64,000 nt of DNA, from the NCBI RefSeq assembly GCF_900476375.1, contig NZ_UPPP01000068.1, forward strand, positions 1-64,000, in the 5' to 3' direction. This document shows, piece by piece, positions 7,454 through 16,683 of the stretch. The position numbers and the translations under genes were made by a program. This DNA comes from Allolucifera butyrica (GTDB lineage: Bacteria; Bacillota; Negativicutes; Sporomusales; UPPP01). The notes beneath the pieces were generated by a model, which had not been told where the DNA came from, made no database searches, and saw nothing but the letters and a program-made list of their open reading frames with translations. Within the stretch, counting starts at the first letter, position 1, and the number at the start of each line of letters is the position of its first letter.

Positions 7454-8023
7454 CTAGCCAATTAAAGGAATTTCCTGATATTCCGGTTGTTTTACCGCCA
7501 AAGATAACGCCTGAGTCACAAAACCAATATGTTCTTTCAAGTCAATCCCCATGTCCAGGGCGCTATTTATGATTGTCTCACGGTTAACCGCTCTGGCGAA
7601 CGCCTTGTCTTTCATTTTTTTCATTACCGATTTCACCTCCAGGTTCTCCAGACTCTTGTCGGGACGAACCAGCGCACAGGCAATAATAAAACCGGTTAAT
7701 TCATCTACAGCCAGCAGTGTTTTCTGCAGGATTGTCCTTTCCTTAGGCCAGTCGCGGGCATGAGATTCCACATTGGTAATAAACTCATCGTCATATCCAT
7801 GGGCCATAAGAATTTTCCGCGCATGGGCCGGATGCTCTTCCGGATATTTCTCAAAATCCACATCATGCAGTAAACCTACAGTGCTCCAATACTCCGGATC
7901 TTGATTAAATTTAGCGGCATAAGCCCGCATTGCAATTTCTACCGCCAAACAATGGCGCAAAAGGACATCGCTGGTTACGTACTGGTTTAAGACTTGCCAT
8001 GCCTGCTGCTTACTTATCTGCAT
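7454..8023 (-). CDS. HDIG-domain hydrolase
   Basis: The 189-residue protein is an HD-domain phosphohydrolase: the metal-binding residues are the His in LRHCLAVE, the HD pair in LLHDVDF and a later Asp in LLAVDELTGF. The substrate is unknown. It resembles the small HDIG proteins of Firmicutes rather than YqeK. A ribosome site (GAGGTTTTTAT) precedes the ATG. It is upstream of rsfS-cvfB, with 93 bases between, and may be part of the same unit. Confidence 0.8.
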   Translation of the reverse strand: MQISKQQAWQVLNQYVTSDVLLRHCLAVEIAMRAYAAKFNQDPEYWSTVGLLHDVDFEKYPEEHPAHARKILMAHGYDDEFITNVESHARDWPKERTILQKTLLAVDELTGFIIACALVRPDKSLENLEVKSVMKKMKDKAFARAVNRETIINSALDMGIDLKEHIGFVTQALSLAVKQPEYQEIPLIG

Positions 8024-8165
8024 ATAAAAACCTCCTCACAAATCCATTAACAGATAACAATTTTTTACCGCGCCTTAACTGGTATTCATTATACCAAAAC
8101 AGTCCGTTCCAAGCAATTTATCCTACTCAACCGGTTAACAAATATAGCCGGAGGATGTGGTAAGC

Positions 8166-9089
8166 ATGATTACTCTTGTGGAAATTTTCACCGGCACATT
8201 TATGCTCCTTGGCGGCATCTTTGGCATGCGGCAAGGGTTGCAAAAGGTATTTTGGGCGCGACTGCGGGATACGCTGCATAAATTGACGGTTACTCCCTGG
8301 CGAGGGCTCCTCTTTGGTGTCATTGCCAGTGCGGTCCTGCAGGGCAGTACCGGATTATCACTAATCACCATTAGTCTGGTAAGTGCTGACTACCTGTCGT
8401 TTTATCAGGGACTTGGCATTATTTTAGGCGCTAATATCGGCACTTGTACAACCGTACAATTAATGACTCTGAACTTCCCGACATCCCGGATCGTTTATCT
8501 GCTCTTGCTTGCTCTCGTTATTATGCTAGGCAGTAAAAAGCTGCGATATATAGCAATGTCGGCCGCCGGTTTATTAAGCATGTTCAGCGGGCTGGCCCTT
8601 CTGGCCCACACGCTTGATAAATTGTCTTCCCTGTCTTTTATCGTAAAATGCCTGCTCATTGCCAAGACGGCGCCCCTATACGGAATCATCGGCGGTATGG
8701 CAATTACCGTGCTCTTTCAATCAAGCAGTGCAGCAACCGGGATTTTAATGCTTTTGGCCGCCGAGGGACTGATCGACCTGACTACGGCTGCGTATGTGAT
8801 TTATGGTAACAATATCGGCTCCTGTTTATCCTCACTGGTAGCAGGAACGGTTTCTTCGCCGGCAGGTAAACAATTGGCCCTGGCTCATTTTCTGCTCAAC
8901 ATACTGGGGGTAATCCTTTTCTACCCGCTTACGCATTGGCTGACGGCAATATCCGGCATTTTCAGCCGGGATTTTTCCGTGCAGGTAGCCACGATGCATG
9001 CTTTATTCAACATTATTTCGTCATTGATAATACTGCCGTTTATCAAACAATATGCCGCCCTGATTGTCTGGCTGGTTCCCAAACGGTAA
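8166..9089 (+). CDS. Na+/phosphate cotransporter family protein (NptA-like)
   Basis: This 307-residue membrane protein carries the internally duplicated Na/Pi cotransporter signature: AVLQGSTGLSLITISL with LGANIGTCTT in the first half and LFQSSSAATGILM with YGNNIGSCLS in the second. These QSS/QGST loops form the substrate site in SLC34-type transporters. It lacks the C-terminal PhoU domain found in longer homologs. The start was set at ATG 8166, 11 bases after GGAGG; GTG 8157 is only two bases from that site. It probably imports phosphate or a related anion. Confidence 0.85.
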   Translation: MITLVEIFTGTFMLLGGIFGMRQGLQKVFWARLRDTLHKLTVTPWRGLLFGVIASAVLQGSTGLSLITISLVSADYLSFYQGLGIILGANIGTCTTVQLMTLNFPTSRIVYLLLLALVIMLGSKKLRYIAMSAAGLLSMFSGLALLAHTLDKLSSLSFIVKCLLIAKTAPLYGIIGGMAITVLFQSSSAATGILMLLAAEGLIDLTTAAYVIYGNNIGSCLSSLVAGTVSSPAGKQLALAHFLLNILGVILFYPLTHWLTAISGIFSRDFSVQVATMHALFNIISSLIILPFIKQYAALIVWLVPKR

Positions 9090-9127
9090 TTCAGTTAAAA
9101 TGGTCCGTTTTTTCCGGAAAAAGAATG

Positions 9128-10843
9128 CTATACATGCAATTCTTGCAGTTGAACCGCTTTGGCATAATAGCCATCCTTTGCCAATAACTCGGTATGGGTT
9201 CCCATTTCCACAATCCGGCCATGGTCCAGATATACAATGGTATCTGCCGCATTAAGAGTGGAAAGACGATGGGTAATGATAAAAGTCGTACGTCCGACAC
9301 TGGCATTGCGAATGGCTTCCATTACCTGTTTTTCGGCGTGAGCATCCAGGGAAGCCGTGGGTTCATCAAGAATAAGGATGGACGGCTCCATAATAATAGC
9401 GCGGGCAATGGCTAGCCGCTGTCTTTGTCCACCTGATAAGTTGCTGCCCAGTTCGCCGATCACTGAATTATAGCCTTTCGGCAATTCCATTATAAAATCA
9501 TGGGCATTCGCCAGCTTGGCCACTCTTTCTACCTGAGAATAAGAGGCCGACGGCCGGCCATAACGAATATTTTCAAATATCGTTGCATTAAATAAAATGG
9601 GGTCTTGCTGGATAAATCCCATATACTTGCGCACCGACTGCGTTGTATAGGTCCGGATATCTACATCGTCTAAATAAATCGACCCTCCTGTTGGATCATA
9701 AAAACGCAGCAACAGATTGGCGAAGGATGATTTACCGGCTCCGCTCGGTCCGACAATCGCGATGATATCACCGGGATTGGCAGCAATATTAATATCTTTC
9801 AGTATTCCCAGGTCCGGAGAATAACTAAACGATACATTTTTGAATTCCACCTTGCCGGTTACTTGCTTAAGCTCTTTATCCCCCTCCTGGATCATGGAGG
9901 ACTGTTGTCTGAGAGAACCAATCCGCTGCCAGGCAACGGTTCCCAGCTTCATCATGGAAATAGCCTGACTAATTTTACGGACCGGCGCCGGTACATTGAT
10001 AATATAGACTAAAAAAGCAAACATGCCGCCGATACTGAGACTGCCGTTGATAACCTCTCTGCCGCCAAACCAGATGATAATCGTCAAACCAAGCGCGGCT
10101 AAAAACTCCACCAAAGGTACTAAAATCGCATTTAATCTTTGTACCTTTAAATAATCCCCGGCAACTTGATAAATCTTCAAACTGAATTTTTGGTACTCAT
10201 AATCTTCCCGGACATAGCTTTGAACGACGCGAACCGACAATAAGGATTGATGGAGTATACCGGTTAATTTTGCCAGTGTATGTTCAACCAGGGTACCCAT
10301 TAATGCAATCCGTTTATTAAAAAAGGCAATTGCGGCGATAATAAACGGCAGGGTTATAAATGTAACCAATGCCAATTGCCAGTCGAAATAAATCATAATC
10401 AGCATAGTCGCCAACAAATTCAACGACTCTACCAAAAGGTCCGGAATACCCAGGGTAACTGCCTGTTGAATAAGCCATAAATCATTCGTAAACAGGGAGA
10501 TAATCTCTCCCGCCGGCATATTAACAAAATAGGCATAATCTAATGACTGGAGTTTGTCAAACATGCTCTGCCGCATTTTTGACAAACTCTCATTGCCCGC
10601 CTTAGCCATAGTAAGGCCATAAATATAAAAGAAAATACCCCGGATAAAATATAAGACGACAATCCCGCCGGTAATCGTAGATAAGTAGCTCATATCCCCT
10701 TTAGCCAGAGCACCATCGATTAGAATTTTAATAATGATGGGCGCAGCCAAACCAGCCACACTGGCGATAATAAAGCAGAAAATTGCTGTGCTGACTAAGG
10801 AACGGTAAGGGAGTACAAATTTACGCCAATATAAAGCCAACAT
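9128..10843 (-). CDS. ABC exporter, fused membrane and ATPase domains (MsbA/multidrug type)
   Basis: The 571-residue half-transporter has an N-terminal six-helix membrane domain (about residues 10-300) and a C-terminal ATPase with Walker A GPSGAGKSS, signature LSGGQRQRLAIARA, Walker B ILILDEPTASLD and switch His in ITHRLST. Such proteins work as homodimers to export lipids or drugs. In a diderm it could be an MsbA-like lipid flippase, but the sequence alone does not settle this. The start is the ATG at 10843, preceded by TTGGAGGCCTTC. The gene is alone, with a 302-base gap upstream. Confidence 0.88.
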   Translation of the reverse strand: MLALYWRKFVLPYRSLVSTAIFCFIIASVAGLAAPIIIKILIDGALAKGDMSYLSTITGGIVVLYFIRGIFFYIYGLTMAKAGNESLSKMRQSMFDKLQSLDYAYFVNMPAGEIISLFTNDLWLIQQAVTLGIPDLLVESLNLLATMLIMIYFDWQLALVTFITLPFIIAAIAFFNKRIALMGTLVEHTLAKLTGILHQSLLSVRVVQSYVREDYEYQKFSLKIYQVAGDYLKVQRLNAILVPLVEFLAALGLTIIIWFGGREVINGSLSIGGMFAFLVYIINVPAPVRKISQAISMMKLGTVAWQRIGSLRQQSSMIQEGDKELKQVTGKVEFKNVSFSYSPDLGILKDINIAANPGDIIAIVGPSGAGKSSFANLLLRFYDPTGGSIYLDDVDIRTYTTQSVRKYMGFIQQDPILFNATIFENIRYGRPSASYSQVERVAKLANAHDFIMELPKGYNSVIGELGSNLSGGQRQRLAIARAIIMEPSILILDEPTASLDAHAEKQVMEAIRNASVGRTTFIITHRLSTLNAADTIVYLDHGRIVEMGTHTELLAKDGYYAKAVQLQELHV

Positions 10844-11145
10844 GAAGGCCTCCAAATACATAAATGACATTTTTCTCGCTTCAAAGACATTAATATAATA
10901 TTACAATATTTATCTATTTAAAATCATTATGGCAAAACTTTTTAAACAAGAAAGTATAACCTTTCGGGTTGTTCCTAAAATAACATATTCTTCTTAAGAA
11001 AGCCGAAAAGCAAAATACTTTCTTTCCATTTAAAGACCATTTGGGTCTTTCTTATTTAAAAGAAAATATATTATAGATGCGCTTTTTAGGCGAACTCAAT
11101 ATCATAAAAAGCGGGAAGGCCCAACAGCCTCCCCCTTTTCCTAAC
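10844..11145. other. Intergenic region with two hairpins
   Basis: No gene is seen in this 302-base AT-rich gap. It contains a hairpin at 11031-11055 (AAAGACC, loop ATTT, GGGTCTTTCTTA) in plus orientation and, at 11106-11140, a G/C-rich stem followed on the minus strand by T5 that should end the NlpC/P60 transcript. Confidence 0.6.
11106..11140 (-). terminator. Terminator of the NlpC/P60 gene
   Basis: On the minus strand, GGGGGAGGC and GCCTTCCCGC pair around a TGTTGG loop and are followed by T5. It begins a few bases after the stop codon. Confidence 0.65.
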
Positions 11146-11817
11146 TCATACCACCCGGCGGGCTCCTAAATAACGGGGCCCCCAGTAACTGCTGCCCAAG
11201 CTATCAATTGCAATTCCACGACTCGAAGTAGCACTGATAAACTGTCCATTGCCTAAATAAATCCCAACATGCGATGCGCCGGAAGCATAGGTAGTAAAAT
11301 ACACCAAATCACCCGGTTGCAGATGGCTGTAAGCCACCGTCCGACCGACATCGAATTGTTCGTCGGCCGCTCTCGGCAGATATACTCCGGCTTGGCCAAA
11401 GACAAACTGAGTAAACCCGGAGCAATCAAAGCCATTGGGTGAACTTCCGCCAAACAGATAAGGGACTCCGAGATACTGCATCGCTGTCTGGAGAGTCCTG
11501 CGAATCATGGAAGTTTGCTGGGAATCCCGGCTTACAGGCATTTCGCGGCCCATTAGCAGCCGGTATGTCTCACTTCCAACGATTCCATCCGCTTCGATCC
11601 CGTGATCTCTTTGAAAAGCTTTGACCGCACTGGCCGTAACCGCTCCGAAATCCCCGTCGGCAGTGCCGACGTTATAGCCGAGAGCGATTAACTGGGACTG
11701 AACCATGCGCACATCATTCCCTTGATCACCCTCCCGGATGACTCCGGAAGCATGAGCAAGAGAAACTGCACCAAGAAAAAAACATAACAAAAACATGGTC
11801 CGCAGAAGCTTTTTCAA
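11146..11817 (-). CDS. Secreted NlpC/P60 peptidoglycan hydrolase with peptidoglycan-binding domain
   Basis: The 223-residue protein has a signal peptide (residues 1-24, AHAS cleavage region), a peptidoglycan-binding domain of the PF01471 type (about 29-90: [29 protein letters not shown]) and a C-terminal NlpC/P60 domain (about 105-223). Catalytic Cys132 is in FDCSGF and His183 in ASHVGIY. It should cleave stem-peptide bonds in the cell wall. The start is TTG 11817 after AGGAGATAAAAC. A c-di-AMP riboswitch fills the leader, so synthesis is expected to fall when c-di-AMP is high. Confidence 0.92.
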   Translation of the reverse strand: MKKLLRTMFLLCFFLGAVSLAHASGVIREGDQGNDVRMVQSQLIALGYNVGTADGDFGAVTASAVKAFQRDHGIEADGIVGSETYRLLMGREMPVSRDSQQTSMIRRTLQTAMQYLGVPYLFGGSSPNGFDCSGFTQFVFGQAGVYLPRAADEQFDVGRTVAYSHLQPGDLVYFTTYASGASHVGIYLGNGQFISATSSRGIAIDSLGSSYWGPRYLGARRVV

Positions 11818-11825
11818 GTTTTATC

Positions 11826-11968
11826 TCCTCTCCATAGCCTCCGAGGTTAGCTGACGGGTTAGGGTTGCAGGCCCCCTATTTTCCGGTGTCCAAACCTATA
11901 CCGGAAAAACTTCACCCCCAAAATTGGTTCCCCCGTACCTGAGCATGATTCGGCTTTCTAGCTGCTCA
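11826..11968 (-). ncRNA. c-di-AMP (ydaO/yuaA) riboswitch
   Basis: Read on the minus strand, the leader contains the highly conserved ydaO blocks in order: GGGGGAACC, TTTTGGGGGTGAA, a variable hairpin (TTTCCGG/CCGGAAA), then CCTAACCCGTCAGCTAACC and CGGAGGC. It ends a few bases before the TTG start of the NlpC/P60 gene. This class binds c-di-AMP and turns off cell-wall hydrolase and osmolyte genes. No clear intrinsic terminator was seen between aptamer and start, so control at translation initiation is possible. Confidence 0.93.
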
Positions 11969-12039
11969 AAATTTTTTATTCGACCTGAAAAGAAAAAATC
12001 CTGCCGGAGAATATACTTTTTTTGTAAATCAATGTTCTA

Positions 12040-12996
12040 TTATTCCCCTGTTTTGCCATTTTCAGTCCGGCTGTTTTTCAGTTCCTCTCGTATCAAATAT
12101 AACGGACGCTGTTTTACTTCCTCAAATATACGACCGACATATTCGCCAATCACTCCGAGACCAACCAGTTGCAACCCTCCAAGAAACGAAATGCTGGCAG
12201 CAATGGTCGCCCAGCCGGGAACCGCTTCATTCGTGAAAATTTTAGTATATAAAACATTGGCAGTTAAGCCAAAACTGATAAGTCCCAGCAGCAAGCCGAT
12301 ATAAAAGGCAAAGCGCAACGGCATTTTGGAATAGGCAGTAATCCCGTCCAAAGCAAAATGAAGCATTTTCTTTAAAGAAAATTTGGATTTTCCGGCAAAA
12401 CGCCTGGGAGCGACAAATTCGACATAGGTTTGTTTATAACCGATAGCACCAATAATGCCCCGGATAAACCGGGCCCGCTCTTTAAAACGACGAAAGCTCT
12501 CCACAACCTTCTTGTCCAATAAGCGAAAATCAGAACCGCCTTCACTAATATGAACATTCGACATGGCGTTGATCAATTTATAGAACAGGGCGGAAGTCAT
12601 CCTTTTAAACCGGGAAACTCCTTCCGTAGTAAGACGGATAGTCTGGACCACCTCAAAGCCCTGCTGCCATTTTTCCAAAAGCAGCGGCAGCATTTCCGGC
12701 GGATGTTGCATATCGCCATCCATTGTTATGACGGCATCGCCATGAGCATGATCCAAACCGCAGGTCAATGCTACCTGATGCCCGAAGTTTCGTGCCAGAA
12801 TCAAGGCTCGTACCCTGCTGTCCTGTTGGGTCAAACGGTCCAGAATTGCCGGTGTGGCATCACGGGAACCATCATCAACAAACAGCAATTCAAATGGATA
12901 AGCCAGAGGCTCCATATACTTACATATTTCCTGATAAAAATTATCAATATTGTCCTGTTCATTAAATACCGGTACAACAATCGAAATGAACTTCAT
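12040..12996 (-). CDS. Family 2 glycosyltransferase, polyprenyl-phosphate type (GtrB/ArnC-like)
   Basis: The 318-residue protein has an N-terminal GT2 domain (SIVVPVFNEQDNI; nucleotide-sugar Asp motifs LLFVDDGSRD and VITMDGDMQHPPE) and two C-terminal membrane helices (about 230-290). This layout matches GtrB/DPM1/ArnC enzymes that attach a sugar to undecaprenyl phosphate at the inner membrane face. Such lipid-linked sugars are donors for ArnT-like transferases, two of which are encoded at 52.5-55.7 kb. The ATG follows GGGAGGAAGCCGGAC. It appears monocistronic. Confidence 0.88.
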   Translation of the reverse strand: MKFISIVVPVFNEQDNIDNFYQEICKYMEPLAYPFELLFVDDGSRDATPAILDRLTQQDSRVRALILARNFGHQVALTCGLDHAHGDAVITMDGDMQHPPEMLPLLLEKWQQGFEVVQTIRLTTEGVSRFKRMTSALFYKLINAMSNVHISEGGSDFRLLDKKVVESFRRFKERARFIRGIIGAIGYKQTYVEFVAPRRFAGKSKFSLKKMLHFALDGITAYSKMPLRFAFYIGLLLGLISFGLTANVLYTKIFTNEAVPGWATIAASISFLGGLQLVGLGVIGEYVGRIFEEVKQRPLYLIREELKNSRTENGKTGE

Positions 12997-13107
12997 GTCC
13001 GGCTTCCTCCCCTCATCCCTTAATTATTGCATCAATAGACACTTCCAGTCAATTAGATTTCGATTTGTTTCATTCAAATATAATATCTCCAATTTGAGTC
13101 AAAAATA

Positions 13108-13133
13108 AAAATGCCCCGCAAAAGCCGGGGTAT
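13108..13133 (-). terminator. Terminator of the zinc-ribbon gene
   Basis: On the minus strand, ACCCCGGC and GCGGGGCAT arms around CTTTT are followed by T5, just after the 102-aa gene. Confidence 0.65.
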
Positions 13134-13157
13134 TAACAGATTGTTTTTGTTTAGGTT

Positions 13158-13466
13158 TTACAGGCGAAGGGGTTTATTGCAACGGCATGCGCCGCAATGC
13201 GGGCATTTCCACCAGCCACAATCGGGACACACCTCGCAAGTTTCATTCAACTCGATATGTATTCCTTCTTGATGATCTTTCCAGCAAAATGTACTGCCCC
13301 GTCCTTTAAACAATTTGACGGCATGGGCGTCAACCCATAACTTCTGGTCAAACAAAGTGACTAACAATTCATTATTTCCACTTTTGTTCTGGCGGTATCC
13401 TTCTACAGGGACTTTAAACGGATCGTCCTTTAAAGTGATCACCAGAAATAAATTTTTAATATTCAC
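13158..13466 (-). CDS. Hypothetical protein with C-terminal zinc-ribbon cysteines, 102 aa
   Basis: I do not recognise the family. The N-terminal two thirds form a compact alpha/beta sequence. The C terminus has a cysteine cluster, CEVCPDCGWWKCPHCGACRC, with eight Cys arranged mostly as CxxC pairs, enough for one or two zinc sites or an Fe-S centre. The start is GTG 13466 after GGGGGTGG. It lies directly downstream of the hydrogenase operon but is separated from it by a terminator hairpin, so co-transcription is doubtful. Spacing of Cys pairs resembles nucleic-acid or protein-binding zinc ribbons. Confidence 0.7.
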   Translation of the reverse strand: MNIKNLFLVITLKDDPFKVPVEGYRQNKSGNNELLVTLFDQKLWVDAHAVKLFKGRGSTFCWKDHQEGIHIELNETCEVCPDCGWWKCPHCGACRCNKPLRL

Positions 13467-13515
13467 TTTGCCACCCCCATAATAGGTATGATTGGCAAAG
13501 CAGGTATATGCATAG

Positions 13516-13543
13516 AAACCCCGGAAATTTCGGGGTTTCTATG
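13516..13543 (-). terminator. Terminator of the hydrogenase operon
   Basis: AGAAACCCCG and CGGGGTTTCT form a 10-bp perfect stem around GAAATTT, downstream of the last hydrogenase gene. Confidence 0.75.
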
Positions 13544-13580
13544 CATTATTGTTTCCGTCAAAAGTTAACCGGCGCTGATA

Positions 13581-14060
13581 TTATTTTAAATCAACCGCAA
13601 TTTGCCATTGTTTTAAACAAGAGACAACCTCGTCCATAACCCTATTTACCTGGATTTGAACCGGAACGGATAATTCGGTTCCTGCTTCCAGGGACAATGG
13701 CTGAACTCCCATTACAACGATTTCCGGAATACTTTTTTCCATGAGTTCCAGGACTTTTAAAATTTCTTGCATGCCAACACCGTGCATGGATGCTTTTTCG
13801 GCCATATAGGTATTTACCGCCCCATTCCGGTAACAATAGAAAGAACCGGGAAGGCCTGAACCTAAAATGGCATCCACTAAAATTAGTTTTTCAGTTTCCA
13901 ATAAAAAGGAAACTAATTCCATGCCAAGTGTCCCGCCATCAAGAACCTGAACGGAATCAGGAAATACATAACGCTCCGATAATTGCTCGACCACCCGGAC
14001 GCCAAAACCTTCATCCTGTAATAAAATGTTTCCTACACCTAAAATAGTCACCTGCAGCAT
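13581..14060 (-). CDS. hyaD: [NiFe]-hydrogenase maturation endopeptidase
   Basis: This protease removes the C-terminal extension of the large subunit after nickel insertion. The 159-residue protein begins with the GVGN motif and contains the three nickel-ligand positions of the family: Glu17 (DEGFG), Asp63 (LVDAIL) and His93 (SMHGVG). Its ATG overlaps the last base of the cytochrome gene stop (TAATG), so translation is coupled. The expected substrate is the large subunit encoded two genes upstream, which retains a 20-residue tail after DPCLACATH. Confidence 0.92.
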   Translation of the reverse strand: MLQVTILGVGNILLQDEGFGVRVVEQLSERYVFPDSVQVLDGGTLGMELVSFLLETEKLILVDAILGSGLPGSFYCYRNGAVNTYMAEKASMHGVGMQEILKVLELMEKSIPEIVVMGVQPLSLEAGTELSVPVQIQVNRVMDEVVSCLKQWQIAVDLK

Positions 14061-14785
14061 TATCTTATATCCCTCAAGTCTTCCGGTTCTTCCGCAAAAA
14101 ATTTAACACCCGCAATCATACTGGAGGTTTCTCCGTTCTTTTCCAGCAAATCATCCCGGATCACCATATAAACATGAACAATGGCAAAAAGTACAATGAT
14201 CCAGGCTACATAGTGGTGCACCAGATGAAGCGCATATTCATTGGCGATAATATAACCGACAAAATGGAATAACATTGCGCCGCCGCTATGCGGATTAATG
14301 CCGAAATACATGGCGAACCCGGTGGCGATTTCAATTAGAATCAGGAAATACAGACCGGCATAGCTGGCGCGGGCCAATGAATTACGTAAATAGGGACGGT
14401 GCCGGGGACGTAAAAACAGGTAATGAAGGATGGTATCCCATGCCCCGGCATAAAACTTTTTTGTCCAAAAGTGGGGAAACAGCCGGTCCCCTTTCGACAC
14501 GAGGAAGCCGTAGATTTTAAGAATGATTGCCGCCAGCAGGATATACGCGGCCGTAAAATGGTAAAAGCGGATTTTTTCCATGGAAAACCAGTTATTAACA
14601 GCATACGTTGGTTCCAGACCCTGATTTCCCAAAAAAGACGGATTGCCAATATACAAACCGGTAGTAAACAACACAGCAATTGAGCCAACCATCAGCCAAT
14701 GAAAAAGACGCGTCCATGGACTGAAAACGTAATACACTTTACGTGACTGGTTCTTTTCCAATTCCTCTCCCCACCTTTTTCGCAT
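14060..14785 (-). CDS. hyaC: [NiFe]-hydrogenase b-type cytochrome subunit
   Basis: This 241-residue membrane protein passes electrons from the periplasmic hydrogenase dimer to quinone through two b hemes. It shows the family opening VFSPWTRLFHWLMVGSIAVLFTTG, further membrane helices and histidines suited to heme ligation (FYHFTAAYI, LHLVHHYVAW). The start is uncertain: ATG 14785, TTG 14791 and a downstream TTG are all possible. It follows the large-subunit gene with a few bases of overlap. The order small, large, cytochrome, protease is the classical hyaABCD layout. Confidence 0.9.
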   Translation of the reverse strand: MRKRWGEELEKNQSRKVYYVFSPWTRLFHWLMVGSIAVLFTTGLYIGNPSFLGNQGLEPTYAVNNWFSMEKIRFYHFTAAYILLAAIILKIYGFLVSKGDRLFPHFWTKKFYAGAWDTILHYLFLRPRHRPYLRNSLARASYAGLYFLILIEIATGFAMYFGINPHSGGAMLFHFVGYIIANEYALHLVHHYVAWIIVLFAIVHVYMVIRDDLLEKNGETSSMIAGVKFFAEEPEDLRDIR

Positions 14786-14787
14786 AA

Positions 14788-16683
14788 TCAAATTCCGGCA
14801 TATGCATCCGTTTCTACGATCGCCAGTTTTTGCCCTTCCCTATTATATAGATGAGTGGCACAGGCTAAACAAGGATCGAAGGAGTGGATGACCCGCAAAA
14901 TCTCCAGCGGTTTATCCGGTGTCTTAACCAGTGTGTCCATCATACTGGCCTCATAGGGACCGTGACCGCTCGTGCTATCCCGGGGGCAGGCATTCCAGGT
15001 CGAAGGTACAACGGCTTGATAATTATCGATTTTGCCGTTTTTAATGACGACCCAGTGGCTTAATGCTCCCCGGGGCGCCTCATGCAACCCCACTCCCTTG
15101 GCTTCCTGGGGCCAGGAAGCGGGGTCCCACAGGGACGTATTGGCGACATGGGTATCACCATTGCGAAGATTGGCTATCAACTTGTCAAAATAATATTTAC
15201 TCATATAAGCGAACAACTGAGCTTCCAACCCCCGGGCCAGCGTCCGGCCGACAGTCGATACCAGCCATTTTTCCGGCGGCAGTCCCAGCACTTTGGAAGC
15301 GGCGTCAACTTGCTCCACAATCATTTTTTCTGCCCAGGTCGGCTGAATATGACCCTGCTTAACCTTAGTGTATACGATAATATACCTGGCCAACGGACCG
15401 ACCTCCGCCGCTTTGCCCCGCCATTTGGGTGTTTTCAGCCAGGAATACTTGCCTGCTTCGTTGAGTTGTTTCCACGCCGTTGCCGTACCTTCCCCCGGCC
15501 CGGTAAAATTAGGCTCGGTTATCCCCTGCCAGGGATGAAGGTCCGGTTGCCCTTGCGGGTAATTATACCAGGAATGCTCCACCCCTTCCGTCAATGCAGC
15601 CGGGTCGGTTAAATCATGGTCGGTTAAGTCATAATACACGGCTTTCTCCACGCCAAGGGAAAAATTCTCCACAACCCCGTTACAGCGGAAAAGCAGTTTT
15701 TTATGAAAATCACCGTTTTTTATACCGGAATACGCCTCATCCGGATAATCACCGAAACCAAGTACGCGGACACCGGCTAAACCGCCACCGTCAAGCATTC
15801 CCTTCTGCACATACATATGGCCGATAGCCAAAGCATCGGGCATATAAAAATATTTAGTAAGCGCAATTCCCAAATCCAGGGATGTTTCCACCACTGCCAG
15901 GCGCTCGCTATTAATCGGTGCGTTCATATCGGTCATGGAAACGGAACAGGGCATACCTCCAAGGACATAATGGGGATGAGGATTTTTACCGCCAAATACA
16001 ACATGAGGTACCACTACCTCCCGTTGTTTATCAAGCATATTCAGATAATGCGCCACCGCCATCAGATGAACTTCCGGCGGCAATAAACGGTAATCGGGAT
16101 GATCCCAATAATGCGCGGCAAAAATACCCAGTTGTCCGTTGTCGACAATTTGCTGTATTTTGGTCTTAACGGCAGCAAAATAGGTCGTAGTTGCTTTCGG
16201 GTACTCTTTCGGATAGGCGCTCATTTCATGTTCCGACATCCTGCCGATACCAAGGTCGTATTTTTCCAGCACTGCATTTTGCAGAGCGGCGGTAGCCGCA
16301 GGGTCCGCCTTAGCCGCTTCGAGCGGACTTACCCAGTCCAAAGCATGCAGATGATAAAAATGCATCAAATGATCATGCACTTCCTGGGAAGCGGCAATAA
16401 TATTCCGTATGTAATTGGCATTATTAGGGATCTCAATCCCCAGTGCATCCTCTACGGCCCGTAAAGACGCCAATGCATGCATAGTAGTACATACTCCGCA
16501 GATTCGCTGGGCGAAGGCCCATGCATCCCGGGGATCCCGGTCTTTTAGCACCAGCTCGATTCCCCGCCAGGCCGTACCGCTCGACAACGCATCATTCACC
16601 TTGCCGGAGGCCTCATCCAGCGTAACTTCCACGCGCAGATGTCCTTCGATACGGTTCATCGGGTCAATTACAATGCGTTTCAT
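14788..16683 (-). CDS. hyaB: [NiFe]-hydrogenase large subunit, group 1
   Basis: The large subunit carries the NiFe(CN)2CO site that splits H2. The 631-residue sequence has both cysteine motifs: RICGVC (Cys62, Cys65) and DPCLACATH (Cys605, Cys608). The residues after His611 form a 20-residue tail expected to be cut by HyaD. It starts at ATG 16683 after GGAGGATCCGA, inside the 3' end of hyaA, giving a 20-base overlap. The hyp genes needed for NiFe-site assembly are not in this window and must lie elsewhere. Confidence 0.96.
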   Translation of the reverse strand: MKRIVIDPMNRIEGHLRVEVTLDEASGKVNDALSSGTAWRGIELVLKDRDPRDAWAFAQRICGVCTTMHALASLRAVEDALGIEIPNNANYIRNIIAASQEVHDHLMHFYHLHALDWVSPLEAAKADPAATAALQNAVLEKYDLGIGRMSEHEMSAYPKEYPKATTTYFAAVKTKIQQIVDNGQLGIFAAHYWDHPDYRLLPPEVHLMAVAHYLNMLDKQREVVVPHVVFGGKNPHPHYVLGGMPCSVSMTDMNAPINSERLAVVETSLDLGIALTKYFYMPDALAIGHMYVQKGMLDGGGLAGVRVLGFGDYPDEAYSGIKNGDFHKKLLFRCNGVVENFSLGVEKAVYYDLTDHDLTDPAALTEGVEHSWYNYPQGQPDLHPWQGITEPNFTGPGEGTATAWKQLNEAGKYSWLKTPKWRGKAAEVGPLARYIIVYTKVKQGHIQPTWAEKMIVEQVDAASKVLGLPPEKWLVSTVGRTLARGLEAQLFAYMSKYYFDKLIANLRNGDTHVANTSLWDPASWPQEAKGVGLHEAPRGALSHWVVIKNGKIDNYQAVVPSTWNACPRDSTSGHGPYEASMMDTLVKTPDKPLEILRVIHSFDPCLACATHLYNREGQKLAIVETDAYAGI

